Made by a program: the position numbers and the translations under genes. Under the pieces are notes generated by a model. That model was given only the letters and a program-made list of their open reading frames with translations. It ran no database searches and was not told the origin of the DNA. Shown here one piece after another: positions 45,094 through 54,740 of a DNA stretch of 64,000 nucleotides (position 1 is the first letter of the stretch; the number at the start of each line of letters is the position of its first letter). The stretch is from Rhodococcus sp040643435 (GTDB lineage Bacteria > Actinomycetota > Actinomycetes > Mycobacteriales > Mycobacteriaceae), in assembly GCF_040643435.1 (NCBI RefSeq), contig NZ_JBEYUH010000010.1, positions 1-64,000 of the forward strand, in the 5' to 3' direction.

Positions 45094-46724
45094 TCGTTTC
45101 AACTCTCGGACCGGCCGTGCGCCGGCGTGCGCTCCGCTGGACTGCTGTGGCCACCGCCCTCACCTTTGCGGTGAGCGGTTGCGCGGGTGCCGGCGGTGCG
45201 ACCTCCACGAACGGAGCGTCGAGCGACAACCAGCTCACCCTGTCCGTGCCGGCGGTGCCGAACACGCTCTACCCGCTGATGGAGCCGGTCGCAGCGCAGT
45301 TCGCGCACCTCCCGATGCTCAGCAGCCTGCTGCAGTACGAACCCCAGGAACGTGGCGAGTCGGTGCTCCCCGGTGTGGACCAGGTGGTCCCCGGGCTGGC
45401 GGAGTCGTACGAGCTCGTACCCGAAGGGCTGGTCCTGAAGCTGCGTGACGCCACGTCGGCGGCCGGAAACCCCCTCACCGCAGAGGATGTCGCCTACACC
45501 TTCGAGCGGGCGGTCGCGGTCGAGGACTCCATCGGGAAGTTCCTCATGACCACCGGCGGCCTCGATCCCGCCGAGCCCGTCACCATCATCGACGAGGGCA
45601 CCGTCCGGCTGAACGGTGCGGTCACACCCCTGGTCCTGTTCGCGATCACCTACTACTATCCCGGCATTCTCGACAGCACCGCTGTGAAGGAACACGCTAC
45701 GGAGGACGATCCGTGGGCGGCGGAGTGGCTGCGCACGAACAGCGCCAACTTCGGTCCGTACACGGTAGAGTCGTTCCAGCCCGGTGAACGTATCGTCTAC
45801 ACCGCCAACGAGAACTACTGGGAGGGCGAGCCGCCCTACGACAGCGTGGTGGTGCTGAGTGCCGGTGCCCAGTCGCCAGTCCAGCTGCTCAAGTCCGGGT
45901 CCGCCGATTTCGCGGCCCGCGTGCCGGGCAACGTCTACGACGAGATGAAGGACGTCGCCGGGTTCGACACCTACGTCTCTCCCTCGTTGAGTCAGCAGGT
46001 GGTCGTGCTCAACAAGAAGGCGATCCCGGCGCTCGCGAACGCCGACGTGCGACGGGCCATGTCCATGGCGGTCGACCGGCAGCTGCTCGCCGACACCGTG
46101 TACAGCGGCACGGCCGAGCCCTCGGAATCGGTGTTGTCGTCCAGCGTCCCTGGCGTGGACGGTGCCCCCGGTAAGTACTTCTCGTACGACCTGGAGGAGG
46201 CGAAGCGGCTCATGGCGTCGACGCCCTTCGCCGACGGCTTCGATCTGACCCTCACCGTCAGCGCCGGTTCAGCGCCGGGCGTCGACGCGAACAGTGTCGC
46301 GATCGCCCTGCAGTCCGTATGGAAGGAGTTGGGGGTGAGGGTGCAGATCGAGAACGTCGGTAGCGCGTCGCGCTTCTCGGAGGTGCAGACGACGTCGTCG
46401 TTCGACGCCCTGCTCACCAGTGAGGCGCCGGCCGCCGCCGACATCGCTTACGCCATGAGCCTGCTGCACACGAAGGGTGGCCCCTTCAACTACGGCTTCG
46501 ACGACGAGCCCGTCGTCAACGACCTGGTGGCCCAGGCGGTCGCTCAGCCCCTCGGTGAGGAGCGCACCCGGCTGGGTGTCGAGGCGGTCGCGGCGTGGAA
46601 CGAGACGATGGGATCGATCCCGCTGGTAGATACCGGCATCGCCTATGTCGCGGCCGACGGTACCTGCGGACTCGCCACGTACCCCTATCTCGCACCGCTC
46701 GCCTACCGTTTGTCGCCCTGCTGA
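45090..46724 (+). CDS. ABC transporter substrate-binding lipoprotein (family 5)
   Basis: 544 residues from GTG 45090. Signal peptide ending in lipobox VSGCAG. SBP family 5 features: the LYPLMEPVAAQ start region, AESYELVPEGLVLKLRDATS, LTAEDVAYTFERA, NENYWEG and NADVRRAMSMAVDR. It captures the substrate for the coupled DppBCDF-type importer. Family 5 proteins bind oligopeptides, opines, nickel chelates or similar bulky polar ligands. Confidence 0.9.
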   Translation: MIVSTLGPAVRRRALRWTAVATALTFAVSGCAGAGGATSTNGASSDNQLTLSVPAVPNTLYPLMEPVAAQFAHLPMLSSLLQYEPQERGESVLPGVDQVVPGLAESYELVPEGLVLKLRDATSAAGNPLTAEDVAYTFERAVAVEDSIGKFLMTTGGLDPAEPVTIIDEGTVRLNGAVTPLVLFAITYYYPGILDSTAVKEHATEDDPWAAEWLRTNSANFGPYTVESFQPGERIVYTANENYWEGEPPYDSVVVLSAGAQSPVQLLKSGSADFAARVPGNVYDEMKDVAGFDTYVSPSLSQQVVVLNKKAIPALANADVRRAMSMAVDRQLLADTVYSGTAEPSESVLSSSVPGVDGAPGKYFSYDLEEAKRLMASTPFADGFDLTLTVSAGSAPGVDANSVAIALQSVWKELGVRVQIENVGSASRFSEVQTTSSFDALLTSEAPAAADIAYAMSLLHTKGGPFNYGFDDEPVVNDLVAQAVAQPLGEERTRLGVEAVAAWNETMGSIPLVDTGIAYVAADGTCGLATYPYLAPLAYRLSPC

Positions 46725-46762
46725 ACGCAGGACCGGCACCAACGCGACGAAAGGGAACGACA

Positions 46763-47500
46763 GTGACTGATCGGACCGTCATCGTGCGGACCGCCGATAT
46801 GGAGTGGGCACCGGTGCCCAACGCTCCAGGCTTGTTCACCAAACTGCTCCGCGCACGCCCGGGAGGCGGGCGCACCGCGCTCCAGCGGATCGACACGAAC
46901 GAGGGCTACACGCCCCCGACCCGTGCTCACTTCCACAATGTCTACGAAGAGATCATGTGCGTGAAGGGCGCCATGAGTTTCGATTCGGTGATGTGGCTCG
47001 AACCGGTCGACTACGTCTACCACCCTCCGCGTACGGTCCACGGCTTCATGAGCGCGCTGAAGGAGGAGGCCTGGTTCTTGTCCCGGGTGGGCGGGGCCCT
47101 CGATTTCAACTACATCGACGAACCCCTCGCCCGCGAGGCGTACGCCGTCGGCCGGTATCCGGAGACGAGACCGCTCGTCTACGCACCCCAGCCACTCGGG
47201 AGCGAGCAGGGGGACGACGGGGTCAAGGCGGTTCCCCTGAGCATCGACGCGGCCAGCGGCGTGGGGAGCCGGGTGGTGGAACTGCCCGCGGGCGCAGGCT
47301 ACGACCTCGGGGGCCACGAGGACACGGACGTCGAGTTCTTCGTGGTGACCGGAGCCGTGACGTACAGGGGCGCCGACCTGGAGGAGGGGACGTTCGTGTT
47401 CTCGCCCGGGCGGTCCTCGGACACCGAGCCTCTCGTCGCCTCCGCCGGAGGTGCCGTGGTGTACGTGACCTTCCTGCCGAAGGAGGATGACGATGCGTAG
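46763..47500 (+). CDS. Bicupin protein 2
   Basis: 245 residues from GTG 46763 (SD AAAGGGA). The N-terminal cupin has AHFHNVYEEIMCVKGAMSF and HPPRTVHG, a complete His/His/Glu/His metal site. The C-terminal cupin (VVELPAGAGYDLGGHEDTDV) is degenerate. It is reciprocal to bicupin 1, whose C-terminal half holds the site. Same operon. Confidence 0.78.
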   Translation: MTDRTVIVRTADMEWAPVPNAPGLFTKLLRARPGGGRTALQRIDTNEGYTPPTRAHFHNVYEEIMCVKGAMSFDSVMWLEPVDYVYHPPRTVHGFMSALKEEAWFLSRVGGALDFNYIDEPLAREAYAVGRYPETRPLVYAPQPLGSEQGDDGVKAVPLSIDAASGVGSRVVELPAGAGYDLGGHEDTDVEFFVVTGAVTYRGADLEEGTFVFSPGRSSDTEPLVASAGGAVVYVTFLPKEDDDA

Positions 47501-48524
47501 GGCCGTGGTAGCCAGACCCGGTGTCGTCGACGTCGTGGACGCGCCTATCCCTGCCATCACCGAGAACCAGGTGCTGGTGCGCGTTCTTCGGTTTTCACCC
47601 TACGGCACCGACATCGAGATCGCCGCTGCCCGCGAGCCCCGCTATCTTCGGAACTCCTATCCCATCGGATTCGGTGTGGATTTCGCAGGTGTGGTCGAGC
47701 AGGTGGGTGCCGCAGTAGAGCGCTGGTCGGTCGGCGAGCGCGTCACCGCCACGGGCCTACCGGCGTGCGGGACGTGCCGGATGTGTCTTGCCGGCCGGGC
47801 GAACCTGTGCCGGGGCTTCATCGCCGGTGAGTTCCCCCGCCAGGAGGTCGCACAGGAGTACATCGCTGTGGACGCATCGCATCTCACCCGCATTCCCCTC
47901 GGGGTGGACCTCGACGACGCGGCGATGCTGTCCGGAGTCATGACGGCGGTCAACGGATTCGACCTCGTACGAACCGAGAGCGGCGAGGACTGCGTCGTGG
48001 TCGGCCTGGGCGCGATGGGACTTGCCGCGGTGGCGGTCGCCGTGGCACTCGGTCTCCGTGTCATCGGACTCGGCGTGGGAGAGGAGAACCGGCGCATGGC
48101 ACGCGAACTCGGCTGCCACAAGGTCATCGACGTCCCCGAGCGCAACTTCCCGATCCGCGACCTGGTTCATGAGGTGCTGCCGGACGGCCCCTCGGTGGTC
48201 TACGAATCTACCTGCAGCGATTGGGGTATCGCCCAGTCGTTCGAGGTGTGTGGATACGGCGGCCGGGTCGCGCTCCTGGGTGGAGGGTCACTTCCCGTCG
48301 ACGGATGGGCGCTGATCGAGCGGGAACTGACGGTCGTCGGCGTCCGTGCTGCCCCGAACAAGGAGAAGTCGCTCCACCTGCTGGAGCAGGCTTCCCTCGA
48401 CCTGAAGCCCACTATTGCGCGGCGGATCACGCTCGAGGAACTTCCTGTGGTCTTCGACGGATGGATCAATCGGACCCCGGATCGGGTGAGAGGGAGGGTG
48501 ATGGTGGATGTCTCAAACGGTTGA
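47493..48524 (+). CDS. Zinc-type (MDR) alcohol dehydrogenase
   Basis: 343 residues from ATG 47493, six bases after AAGGAGG; ATG 47487 would sit directly on the SD. GroES-like domain with GFGVDFAGVVEQVG and the structural-zinc cluster ACGTCRMCLAGRANLC. Rossmann part VVVGLGAMGLAAVAVA. The usual N-terminal catalytic Cys-x-x-Asp (as in CHSD) is SPYGTD here, so the catalytic zinc site looks altered. It probably oxidises an alcohol intermediate. It overlaps the permease gene by 17 bases. Confidence 0.85.
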   Translation: MRRAVVARPGVVDVVDAPIPAITENQVLVRVLRFSPYGTDIEIAAAREPRYLRNSYPIGFGVDFAGVVEQVGAAVERWSVGERVTATGLPACGTCRMCLAGRANLCRGFIAGEFPRQEVAQEYIAVDASHLTRIPLGVDLDDAAMLSGVMTAVNGFDLVRTESGEDCVVVGLGAMGLAAVAVAVALGLRVIGLGVGEENRRMARELGCHKVIDVPERNFPIRDLVHEVLPDGPSVVYESTCSDWGIAQSFEVCGYGGRVALLGGGSLPVDGWALIERELTVVGVRAAPNKEKSLHLLEQASLDLKPTIARRITLEELPVVFDGWINRTPDRVRGRVMVDVSNG

Positions 48525-49641
48525 TCGAACTGCTCTGCCCGCGTCCCCGGCGCCGGACGTCCCGGACGCGTCCCCGGCGTCCCCGCCCAGCGGTCCCTCC
48601 GGGCTAAGGGTGTGGCAGCGCCTGCCCTGGGGGGTGCGCTACTTCCTCGGACGTCTCGCTCTCGTACCGGTGACCCTGTTCGCGCTGTGCACTCTGGCCT
48701 TCGGTCTGGTGAATCTGATCCCGAGCAATCCCGCCGGTGTCCTTCTCGGCGACTTCGCGACGCCAGAGGAGATCGCCCGGGTCAATGCCGAACTAGGTCT
48801 CGACCAGAGCCTCTGGGCCCGCTACGTGGAGTTCCTGAAGGCACTGGCAAGCGGCTCACTGGGAGAGTCCTACTTCACCGGCGAGTCCGTCACGGCCGCA
48901 CTGGGTGCCCGCGCGGCGTCGACACTCGAACTCGTCGTCGGCGCATGGATCGTCGCCCTCGTGCTCGGTACCGCCCTCGGCGTGGCCATGGCGTACTGGA
49001 AGTCGCCGGTCGGACGATCGTCGATCAGCACAGGTGTCGCACTGATTCAGGCCATCCCGGACTTCGTCCTGGGCATCCTGGGCAGCCTCGTGTTCTTCTA
49101 CTTCCTCGGCGCACTGCCGCTCCCGTTGGGGCAGCTCCCCATGACAGCGGCACCACCTTCGGCCATCACCGGCGCAGCGTTCCTGGACGCTCTGCTCACC
49201 GGCGACTGGAGCACGGCCGGTGCGGCCGCCCAACAGATGATCCTGCCGATCGCGGCGCTCGGGATCTCCGGCAGCGTCGTGTTCGCCCGGGTCGTGTACG
49301 CGGCGGCCTCCGAGGTCTTCGCATCGTCGCATACCGCGTTCGCCCGTGCCCGTGGACTGAGTGAACCGACCGTCGTCCGCCTCGCGGTGCGTGCCTCGCT
49401 CCTGCCCGCGGTGGCGGCAAGCGGCATCGTCGTCGGTGGCCTGATCGGCGGCAGCGCGGTGGTCGAGGTCGTCTTCAACTGGCAGGGGCTCGGCCAGTGG
49501 GGCGCCGAGGGCGCGCTCGAGGCAGACATTCCGGTGCTCGAGGGCTACATCATTGCCGGCGCGGGCTTGGCACTGCTCGCGTACATCGTCGCCGACATGT
49601 CCATGTATTGGCTCGATCCGAGAGTGCGGGTGAAGAGATGA
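48508..49641 (+). CDS. ABC transporter permease (DppB-type)
   Basis: 377 residues. A Pro/Ala-rich N-terminal extension of about 40 residues is followed by six membrane helices. Family signatures: GLVNLIPSNPAGVLLGDFAT, the LGLDQSLWARYVEFL loop and the EAA-type loop FARARGLSEPTVVRLAVRAS. Pairs with the next permease. Confidence 0.9.
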   Translation: MSQTVDRTALPASPAPDVPDASPASPPSGPSGLRVWQRLPWGVRYFLGRLALVPVTLFALCTLAFGLVNLIPSNPAGVLLGDFATPEEIARVNAELGLDQSLWARYVEFLKALASGSLGESYFTGESVTAALGARAASTLELVVGAWIVALVLGTALGVAMAYWKSPVGRSSISTGVALIQAIPDFVLGILGSLVFFYFLGALPLPLGQLPMTAAPPSAITGAAFLDALLTGDWSTAGAAAQQMILPIAALGISGSVVFARVVYAAASEVFASSHTAFARARGLSEPTVVRLAVRASLLPAVAASGIVVGGLIGGSAVVEVVFNWQGLGQWGAEGALEADIPVLEGYIIAGAGLALLAYIVADMSMYWLDPRVRVKR

Positions 49642-50468
49642 AACGTCCCGACTGGAGTGTCGTCGTCGCCCTCGTCGTGGTGATGGGACTCTTGCTGGCA
49701 GGCTTCGGCCCCCTGCCCTTCGACCCGCGGCAACCGCACCTCGAGGCGATCCTGGCGGGTCCCGGCACCACCCACTGGTTCGGAACGGATCGCAGCGGCC
49801 TCGACGTGTTCTCCGTGACGCTCGCTGCGACCGCGGAGATCCTGCCCATTGCGCTCGTGGGGACGTTGGTCGGCGGAGTGCTCGGCGTCGTTCTCGGCGC
49901 CTTGGCGGCCTCGGTCCTGTCGGGCCGGGCGTCGGGTTCGGCCGGCCGCAGCGAATGGCTCCTGCGCCTCCTCGACATGTTGCAGTCACTGCCCGTCGCC
50001 GTCCTGATGATTATCGTGGTCGGTATCGGGGGTCGGGGCACCAACGTCGCCGGGGTGATCGCCGCCCTCGCGTTGGTCAATATCCCGCTGTTCGCGAAGG
50101 TCACCTACGCCCAAGCACTGTCGGTGGTCCATGAACCGTACGTCGTCGCGGCGCGCGGTTACGGAGCCTCTCGAATGCGAATCGCATTACGGCACATACT
50201 TCCCGGGGTGTCGGGCATCGTCGCCGGCCAATTCTCGCTGTCGATCGGCAACGCGATCATCGCCCTCGCAGCATTGGGTTTTCTGGGAATCGGCATCGCG
50301 CCGCCCGACCCGAGCTGGGGCGAACTCATCCGGCAGGGCTCGGAGGAGGTCGCCAGCGGGGTCTGGTGGCTGCTGGTCTTCCCGACCGCCACGATCTGCG
50401 CGCTCGTCCTGGCACTGAATGCTCTGGCACGTCGCCTCTCGAACAGGAAGGGGATGGCTCATGCCTGA
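49638..50468 (+). CDS. ABC transporter permease (DppC-type)
   Basis: 276 residues starting at an ATGA overlap. HWFGTDRSGLDVFSVTLAA at the N-terminus, LLRLLDMLQSLPVAVLMIIV, and the EAA loop VVAARGYGASRMRIALRHIL, followed by LGFLGIGIAPPDPSWG. The canonical DppC order is preserved. Confidence 0.92.
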   Translation: MKRPDWSVVVALVVVMGLLLAGFGPLPFDPRQPHLEAILAGPGTTHWFGTDRSGLDVFSVTLAATAEILPIALVGTLVGGVLGVVLGALAASVLSGRASGSAGRSEWLLRLLDMLQSLPVAVLMIIVVGIGGRGTNVAGVIAALALVNIPLFAKVTYAQALSVVHEPYVVAARGYGASRMRIALRHILPGVSGIVAGQFSLSIGNAIIALAALGFLGIGIAPPDPSWGELIRQGSEEVASGVWWLLVFPTATICALVLALNALARRLSNRKGMAHA

Positions 50469-51375
50469 GTCCGCAGTGCTCGGCACACGGCGAGACCGCC
50501 TCGGTACACAGGCGGAGCCGGTGCTGTCCGTCTCGCACCTGAACGTCACCTATCCAGGACAGCAGCCCGGCAGCAGCGCCGTGGACGACGTATCGATCGA
50601 CCTGCACCGTGGCGAGATCGTCGCCGTGGTGGGGGAGTCCGGGTCCGGTAAGTCCACCCTCGTCCGCTCCGTGATCCGGCTGCTGCCGGCCTCGGCCGAG
50701 ATCCGGGGAACGATCGGTGTCGTGGCACGCGACGGCAGCCGGTATGACGACCTGCTCGCGCTTCCGGACCGCACATTGCGTCAGATCCGCGGCCGGGTTG
50801 TCGGATTCGTCCCCCAGAGCACGTCCGGGGCGCTGAATCCGGTGATCTCGATCCGCCGCCAGTTCGAACTCACCCTGCGGTCCGAGCGGATGGGCAGGAA
50901 GGAGATTCGGGAACGGGCGATCGAGGCGCTGTTCGATGCCGGGGTCCGGGACGTCGACGCCGTGTGGCAGGCCTACCCCCATGAACTGAGCGGTGGTCTC
51001 GCCCAACGGGTCGTGATCGCGCTGGCCATCTGCAAACGACCCAGTGTTCTGCTGGCCGACGAACCTACGACCGCCCTGGACCCGATCGTCCAGGCCGACG
51101 TGCTGGCACGCCTGCGGCACACCGTGATGGAGACCCGCTCGGCGGCGCTGCTGATCACCCACGACCTCGGTGTGGCGGCACGCTATGCCGATCGCATTGT
51201 CGTGATGCTGAACGGCCGGGCCGTCGAATCCGGAGCGGTGGCCGACGTCGTCTCCGATCCGCAGCACCCGTACACGCGTGAACTTCTGGCGTCCGGCATA
51301 GGACGCGGCGCGGACCTGCTCGGGATCAGGGAACCGGCACTCAGCGGAACCGAACCGAAGGAGACCGATCGATGA
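50461..51375 (+). CDS. ABC transporter ATPase (DppD-type)
   Basis: 304 residues. Walker A GESGSGKST, signature ELSGGLAQRV, Walker B VLLADEPTTAL, H-loop ITHDLGV. The family C-terminal tail HPYTRELLAS is present. It starts within the preceding gene (8-bp overlap). Confidence 0.92.
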   Translation: MPESAVLGTRRDRLGTQAEPVLSVSHLNVTYPGQQPGSSAVDDVSIDLHRGEIVAVVGESGSGKSTLVRSVIRLLPASAEIRGTIGVVARDGSRYDDLLALPDRTLRQIRGRVVGFVPQSTSGALNPVISIRRQFELTLRSERMGRKEIRERAIEALFDAGVRDVDAVWQAYPHELSGGLAQRVVIALAICKRPSVLLADEPTTALDPIVQADVLARLRHTVMETRSAALLITHDLGVAARYADRIVVMLNGRAVESGAVADVVSDPQHPYTRELLASGIGRGADLLGIREPALSGTEPKETDR

Positions 51376-52244
51376 CGACGGTGGAACTCGACTCCGCGAC
51401 CGGTGTCGCCGAGGAGTCGCACAAGGCGCGGAGCTGCGCGGTTTCCCTCCGGAACGTGACCAAGCGTTACCGGAAGGGCAACCGGGATGTGTTGGCGCTC
51501 GACCGGGTGAACCTGACGATTCGCGCGGGGGAGCGGCTGGCGCTCATCGGTGAGAGCGGATCGGGGAAATCCACGATCGGCAAGCTCGTCCTGGGACAGA
51601 TCCAGTCGGACGAGGGAGAAGTGGACGTCCTCGGAACCGGAACGCTCACCGGCAAGGAACACTCCCGGCAACTGGCCCGTCGCGTGGGATTCGTGTTCCA
51701 ACAGCCGTTCGACTCGCTCGACCCGCGGATGAAGGTCGGCTCGTCTCTGGCCGAACCCCTGCGCATTCACCGGCGCGACCTGTCGAAGGCCGAGATCACC
51801 GAGCGGGTATCCGACGGGCTCTCTGCCGTGGGGCTTCCCCGCGAGTTCGTCTCCCGCTATCCGGGACAACTGAGTGGCGGTCAGGCACAACGCGTATGCA
51901 TCGCGCGGGCGTTGATGTTGCAGCCCGATCTGCTCGTGCTCGACGAACCGACCTCGGCGCTGGACGCGACAAGCCAACGCGAGGTGCTGCGTCTCCTGTG
52001 CGATCTACACAGTGCACGAGAGATCGCTTGGTTGTTCATCACGCACGACCTGCGCGTCGCCGAAGCGATCACCGACACGACGGTGGTCCTGCGACACGGC
52101 GTCATGGTCGAGTACGGCCCGACGGTCGACGTGCTGGGAAATCCCTCCACCGACTACGCCCGCCGGCTTATCGACGCCAGCCTCGGATCAGGTCTCCACG
52201 CCGCGGAGTTCGCTACCGAGGTACTCGGGAAGGTGGCGCGGTGA
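51372..52244 (+). CDS. ABC transporter ATPase (DppF-type)
   Basis: 290 residues. Walker A GESGSGKST, Q-loop FVFQQPFDSLDPRM, signature QLSGGQAQRV, Walker B LLVLDEPTSALD, H-loop ITHDLRV. Overlaps both neighbours by four bases. Completes the importer together with the family 5 binding protein. Confidence 0.92.
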   Translation: MTTVELDSATGVAEESHKARSCAVSLRNVTKRYRKGNRDVLALDRVNLTIRAGERLALIGESGSGKSTIGKLVLGQIQSDEGEVDVLGTGTLTGKEHSRQLARRVGFVFQQPFDSLDPRMKVGSSLAEPLRIHRRDLSKAEITERVSDGLSAVGLPREFVSRYPGQLSGGQAQRVCIARALMLQPDLLVLDEPTSALDATSQREVLRLLCDLHSAREIAWLFITHDLRVAEAITDTTVVLRHGVMVEYGPTVDVLGNPSTDYARRLIDASLGSGLHAAEFATEVLGKVAR

Positions 52245-52987
52245 CGACACAGGAGACGAGCCGGACGCCGGCCGGCACTCGGGTGTGTTACGACGCGAAC
52301 GAGTCCCGACGGGTACCCCTGCCCGGCGGTAACGGATCGTGGACGGTGCTCCGCCGGTCGTCGGACGGGGTCGTGCTGTCGGCGATCGTCCACCTGGCAC
52401 CCGGATTCATTCGCTCCCTCCGAATGCGCGCGGGGGAATTGCCGACGATCGGCTACGTCCTCGGGGGGATGCTCAGGATTCGGGGAACGGAGTGCCGCCG
52501 CGGCACGATGGTGGCGCTGCGCCCCCGCGACGACGAGGAACTCACCGTCACCAGCAGCGAGGGCGCAACCGTGGTGCTCATCCGCCGTTCCGACAACGGC
52601 GCTTGCCCGGGGCTTGCCGACAGCGGGGAGACCGTTCTGGTGGCGACGCCGGAGGATATGCCGGTGGTCGAGTCGGTCGTGGCAGGGAAGAAGACAGGTA
52701 TCACCCGCAGGGTCATGTGGGTGGATTCGACCCTCGGTGGCGATATCCGCGAGCTGACCGTGCCGCCCGGATTCGTCGGAGCCGGCCGCGGTCACCATCC
52801 TTGCGGCGAGGAGATCCTCTGCCTGGGCGGCGCGATCACGGCGGACGAACAACACGAGATGAAGCAGGGTTGGTATCTGTACAACCCGGCAGGGTACGTG
52901 CACGGCGGGCACGAGTTCTCCGAACACGGAACAACACTGCTCGAATGGCACGACGGCGCTTGGGATCTGATCCTCGAGCCCGCATGA
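52241..52987 (+). CDS. Bicupin protein 3
   Basis: 248 residues from GTG 52241 in a GTGA overlap with the ATPase gene. The N-terminal cupin (RMRAGELPTIGYVLGGML) lacks histidine ligands. The C-terminal one has GRGHHPCGEEILCLGG and NPAGYVHGGHE with a plausible metal site. Third such protein in one operon; the set may handle successive ring or acid intermediates or act as ligand sensors. Confidence 0.75.
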   Translation: MTTQETSRTPAGTRVCYDANESRRVPLPGGNGSWTVLRRSSDGVVLSAIVHLAPGFIRSLRMRAGELPTIGYVLGGMLRIRGTECRRGTMVALRPRDDEELTVTSSEGATVVLIRRSDNGACPGLADSGETVLVATPEDMPVVESVVAGKKTGITRRVMWVDSTLGGDIRELTVPPGFVGAGRGHHPCGEEILCLGGAITADEQHEMKQGWYLYNPAGYVHGGHEFSEHGTTLLEWHDGAWDLILEPA

Positions 52988-53086
52988 CCGGTGCTGTGAC
53001 GACGGCGCCGTACCGGAAGTGCGGTGCGCGGCGGCGCGGCGCGAAGAGCATCGCACACAGTTCGTAAGCGACGTGGAGGAGTGCAC

Positions 53087-53890
53087 ATGGCGACGAGGAA
53101 CGCCGTCGATACACAGAAACGCCCCGAGAAGGCGTCACGGACGTCCGGGAGCGGCTCCGAGAGCCACCGCCGCCGACTGGGTGTACTGCTCGGATTCACC
53201 GAGGAATTCCATACCCAGACGGTCCAGGAGATCGCTGCGCGCGTGGACATCCCGGTCAGCTCGGCGTACCGCTATGTCAGTCAGCTCCGAGAGGTCGGAC
53301 TGCTCGAGGAAGCCGAGTTCGGCGGCTACCGTGTCTCCCTGCGCGCGGTCGAGCTCGCCCGGGCCGCGCGGGCCGGCTCCGCAGGCATCGTCGAGGTGAC
53401 GCGGCCGGTGCTCGAGCGGCTGACCCGTGAATACGGTGAAACCTCGCTCCTCATCAGGCGACTGGGCCATGCCGTCGTTGCTGTAGATATGGAGGAGACC
53501 CGGTCCTCGGTACGGCTGGCGTTCGAACGCGGGCGCCTCATGCCCCTGCACCAGGGCGCCGCGGCACGCGTTCTGCTGGCGGCCATGAAACCCAAGGAAC
53601 GTGCCGAGTACTACGCCTCGATCTACTCCTTCAGCGCGAATCCGGATCTGCCGGGCGATGCCGAACTCACCGAGATCGGCGAGCAAGGCTGGGCCGAGAG
53701 CTTCGGCCAGATCGAGGAAGGCATCTGGGGATGTGCCGCGGTCATCAAGGCGCGCCGCCAGGTCGTCGCCGCGTTGAGCATGGCCGGACCCATTTATCGA
53801 TTGGACGCGACCCGACGCGAACAGGTGAAGACTGCGGTGAAAGACGCCGCGGACGAGATCAACGCACACCTGGCGGGCATCGAGTTCTGA
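53087..53890 (+). CDS. IclR-family transcriptional regulator
   Basis: 267 residues from ATG 53087 with SD GGAGG. N-terminal wHTH (FHTQTVQEIAARVDIPVSSA, then YVSQLREVGLLEE) and IclR effector domain (ETSLLIRRLGHAVVAV; MPLHQGAAARVLLAAM; WGCAAVI; LSMAGPIYR). Usually controls catabolic operons in response to aromatic or carboxylic ligands. It sits between the ABC operon and the racemase/hydroxylase pair, so either could be its target. Confidence 0.88.
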   Translation: MATRNAVDTQKRPEKASRTSGSGSESHRRRLGVLLGFTEEFHTQTVQEIAARVDIPVSSAYRYVSQLREVGLLEEAEFGGYRVSLRAVELARAARAGSAGIVEVTRPVLERLTREYGETSLLIRRLGHAVVAVDMEETRSSVRLAFERGRLMPLHQGAAARVLLAAMKPKERAEYYASIYSFSANPDLPGDAELTEIGEQGWAESFGQIEEGIWGCAAVIKARRQVVAALSMAGPIYRLDATRREQVKTAVKDAADEINAHLAGIEF

Positions 53891-53962
53891 AGGATCGAGC
53901 CGGGTGTAGCCCGCCGCGCGGTAACTCTAAAACACTTTCTGCACAATTATTTAGGGGTTTCA

Positions 53963-54712
53963 ATGGGATTGGATGTCACCGGCTACCGAGCGAAGATCGG
54001 AGTGGTGGTTCCTTCGACGAACACCGTCGTCGAACACGATTGTGCACTGCTGGCGCCGCACGGCGTGACCTTCCATGTAGGCCGCTCCTACGTGGAGCAC
54101 CCCGCGATGGACGACCATGAGACGTTCATGGGGCTCCAGAAGCAGATCAACGACTCGACGGCCGTGGCACTGCGCGATGTGATGACGACCGAACCCACCC
54201 ACATCATGATGGGCATGTCGGCCCCCACCTTCTGCGACGGGGTGGCCGGCAACGAGGAGTTCCGTCGTCGCGTCACCGCGCAGGTGGGAGGTCTCCCGGT
54301 CACGACGGGTGCCTCCGCCTGCCGCGCCGCGCTCGAAGCACTCGAGGTCAAAAGGATCGCGGTGTTCTCGCCCTACCAGCCGGTCGCCGACCGATGGGTC
54401 GACCAGTACTTCGGGGAGGCGGGATTCGACGTCCTCCACGTGACGGGTCTGCGCATCCCGTCGGCCACGGCGATCGCCGAGGTCGGGCCGGAACAGATCA
54501 TCGATGTGCTCCGGCGGATCGACGGACCGGAGGTCGAGGCGATCGTCCAGGTTGGAACCAATCTCTCGATGATCCGCGTCGCGGATCAGGCCGAACACTG
54601 GCTCGGCAAGCCGGTGATCGCGATCAATGCGGCCACCATCTGGCACACGCTGCGGACGGCGGGGTTCGACGACACCTGGGGTGACGCCGGGACGTTGCTG
54701 CGGCACCACTGA
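53963..54712 (+). CDS. Maleate isomerase / Asp-Glu racemase superfamily protein
   Basis: 249 residues. Superfamily pattern: IGVVVPSTNTVVEHD (substrate carboxylate loop), MGMSAPTFCDG, TGASACRAALEAL, RIAVFSPYQ and VQVGTNLSMIRV. Maleate isomerases and arylmalonate decarboxylases use cysteines in the two loops. Here the first loop has Cys91, shifted relative to the usual position, and the second has Gly198 where maleate isomerase has Cys. The reaction may therefore differ (decarboxylase, hydrolase or an uncharacterised isomerase). An AT-rich segment with a GGGG SD precedes ATG 53963. Followed after 28 bp by the FAD hydroxylase gene. Confidence 0.75.
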   Translation: MGLDVTGYRAKIGVVVPSTNTVVEHDCALLAPHGVTFHVGRSYVEHPAMDDHETFMGLQKQINDSTAVALRDVMTTEPTHIMMGMSAPTFCDGVAGNEEFRRRVTAQVGGLPVTTGASACRAALEALEVKRIAVFSPYQPVADRWVDQYFGEAGFDVLHVTGLRIPSATAIAEVGPEQIIDVLRRIDGPEVEAIVQVGTNLSMIRVADQAEHWLGKPVIAINAATIWHTLRTAGFDDTWGDAGTLLRHH

Positions 54713-54740
54713 CCGATATCTCTCGAAGGAGCTCGACAGA

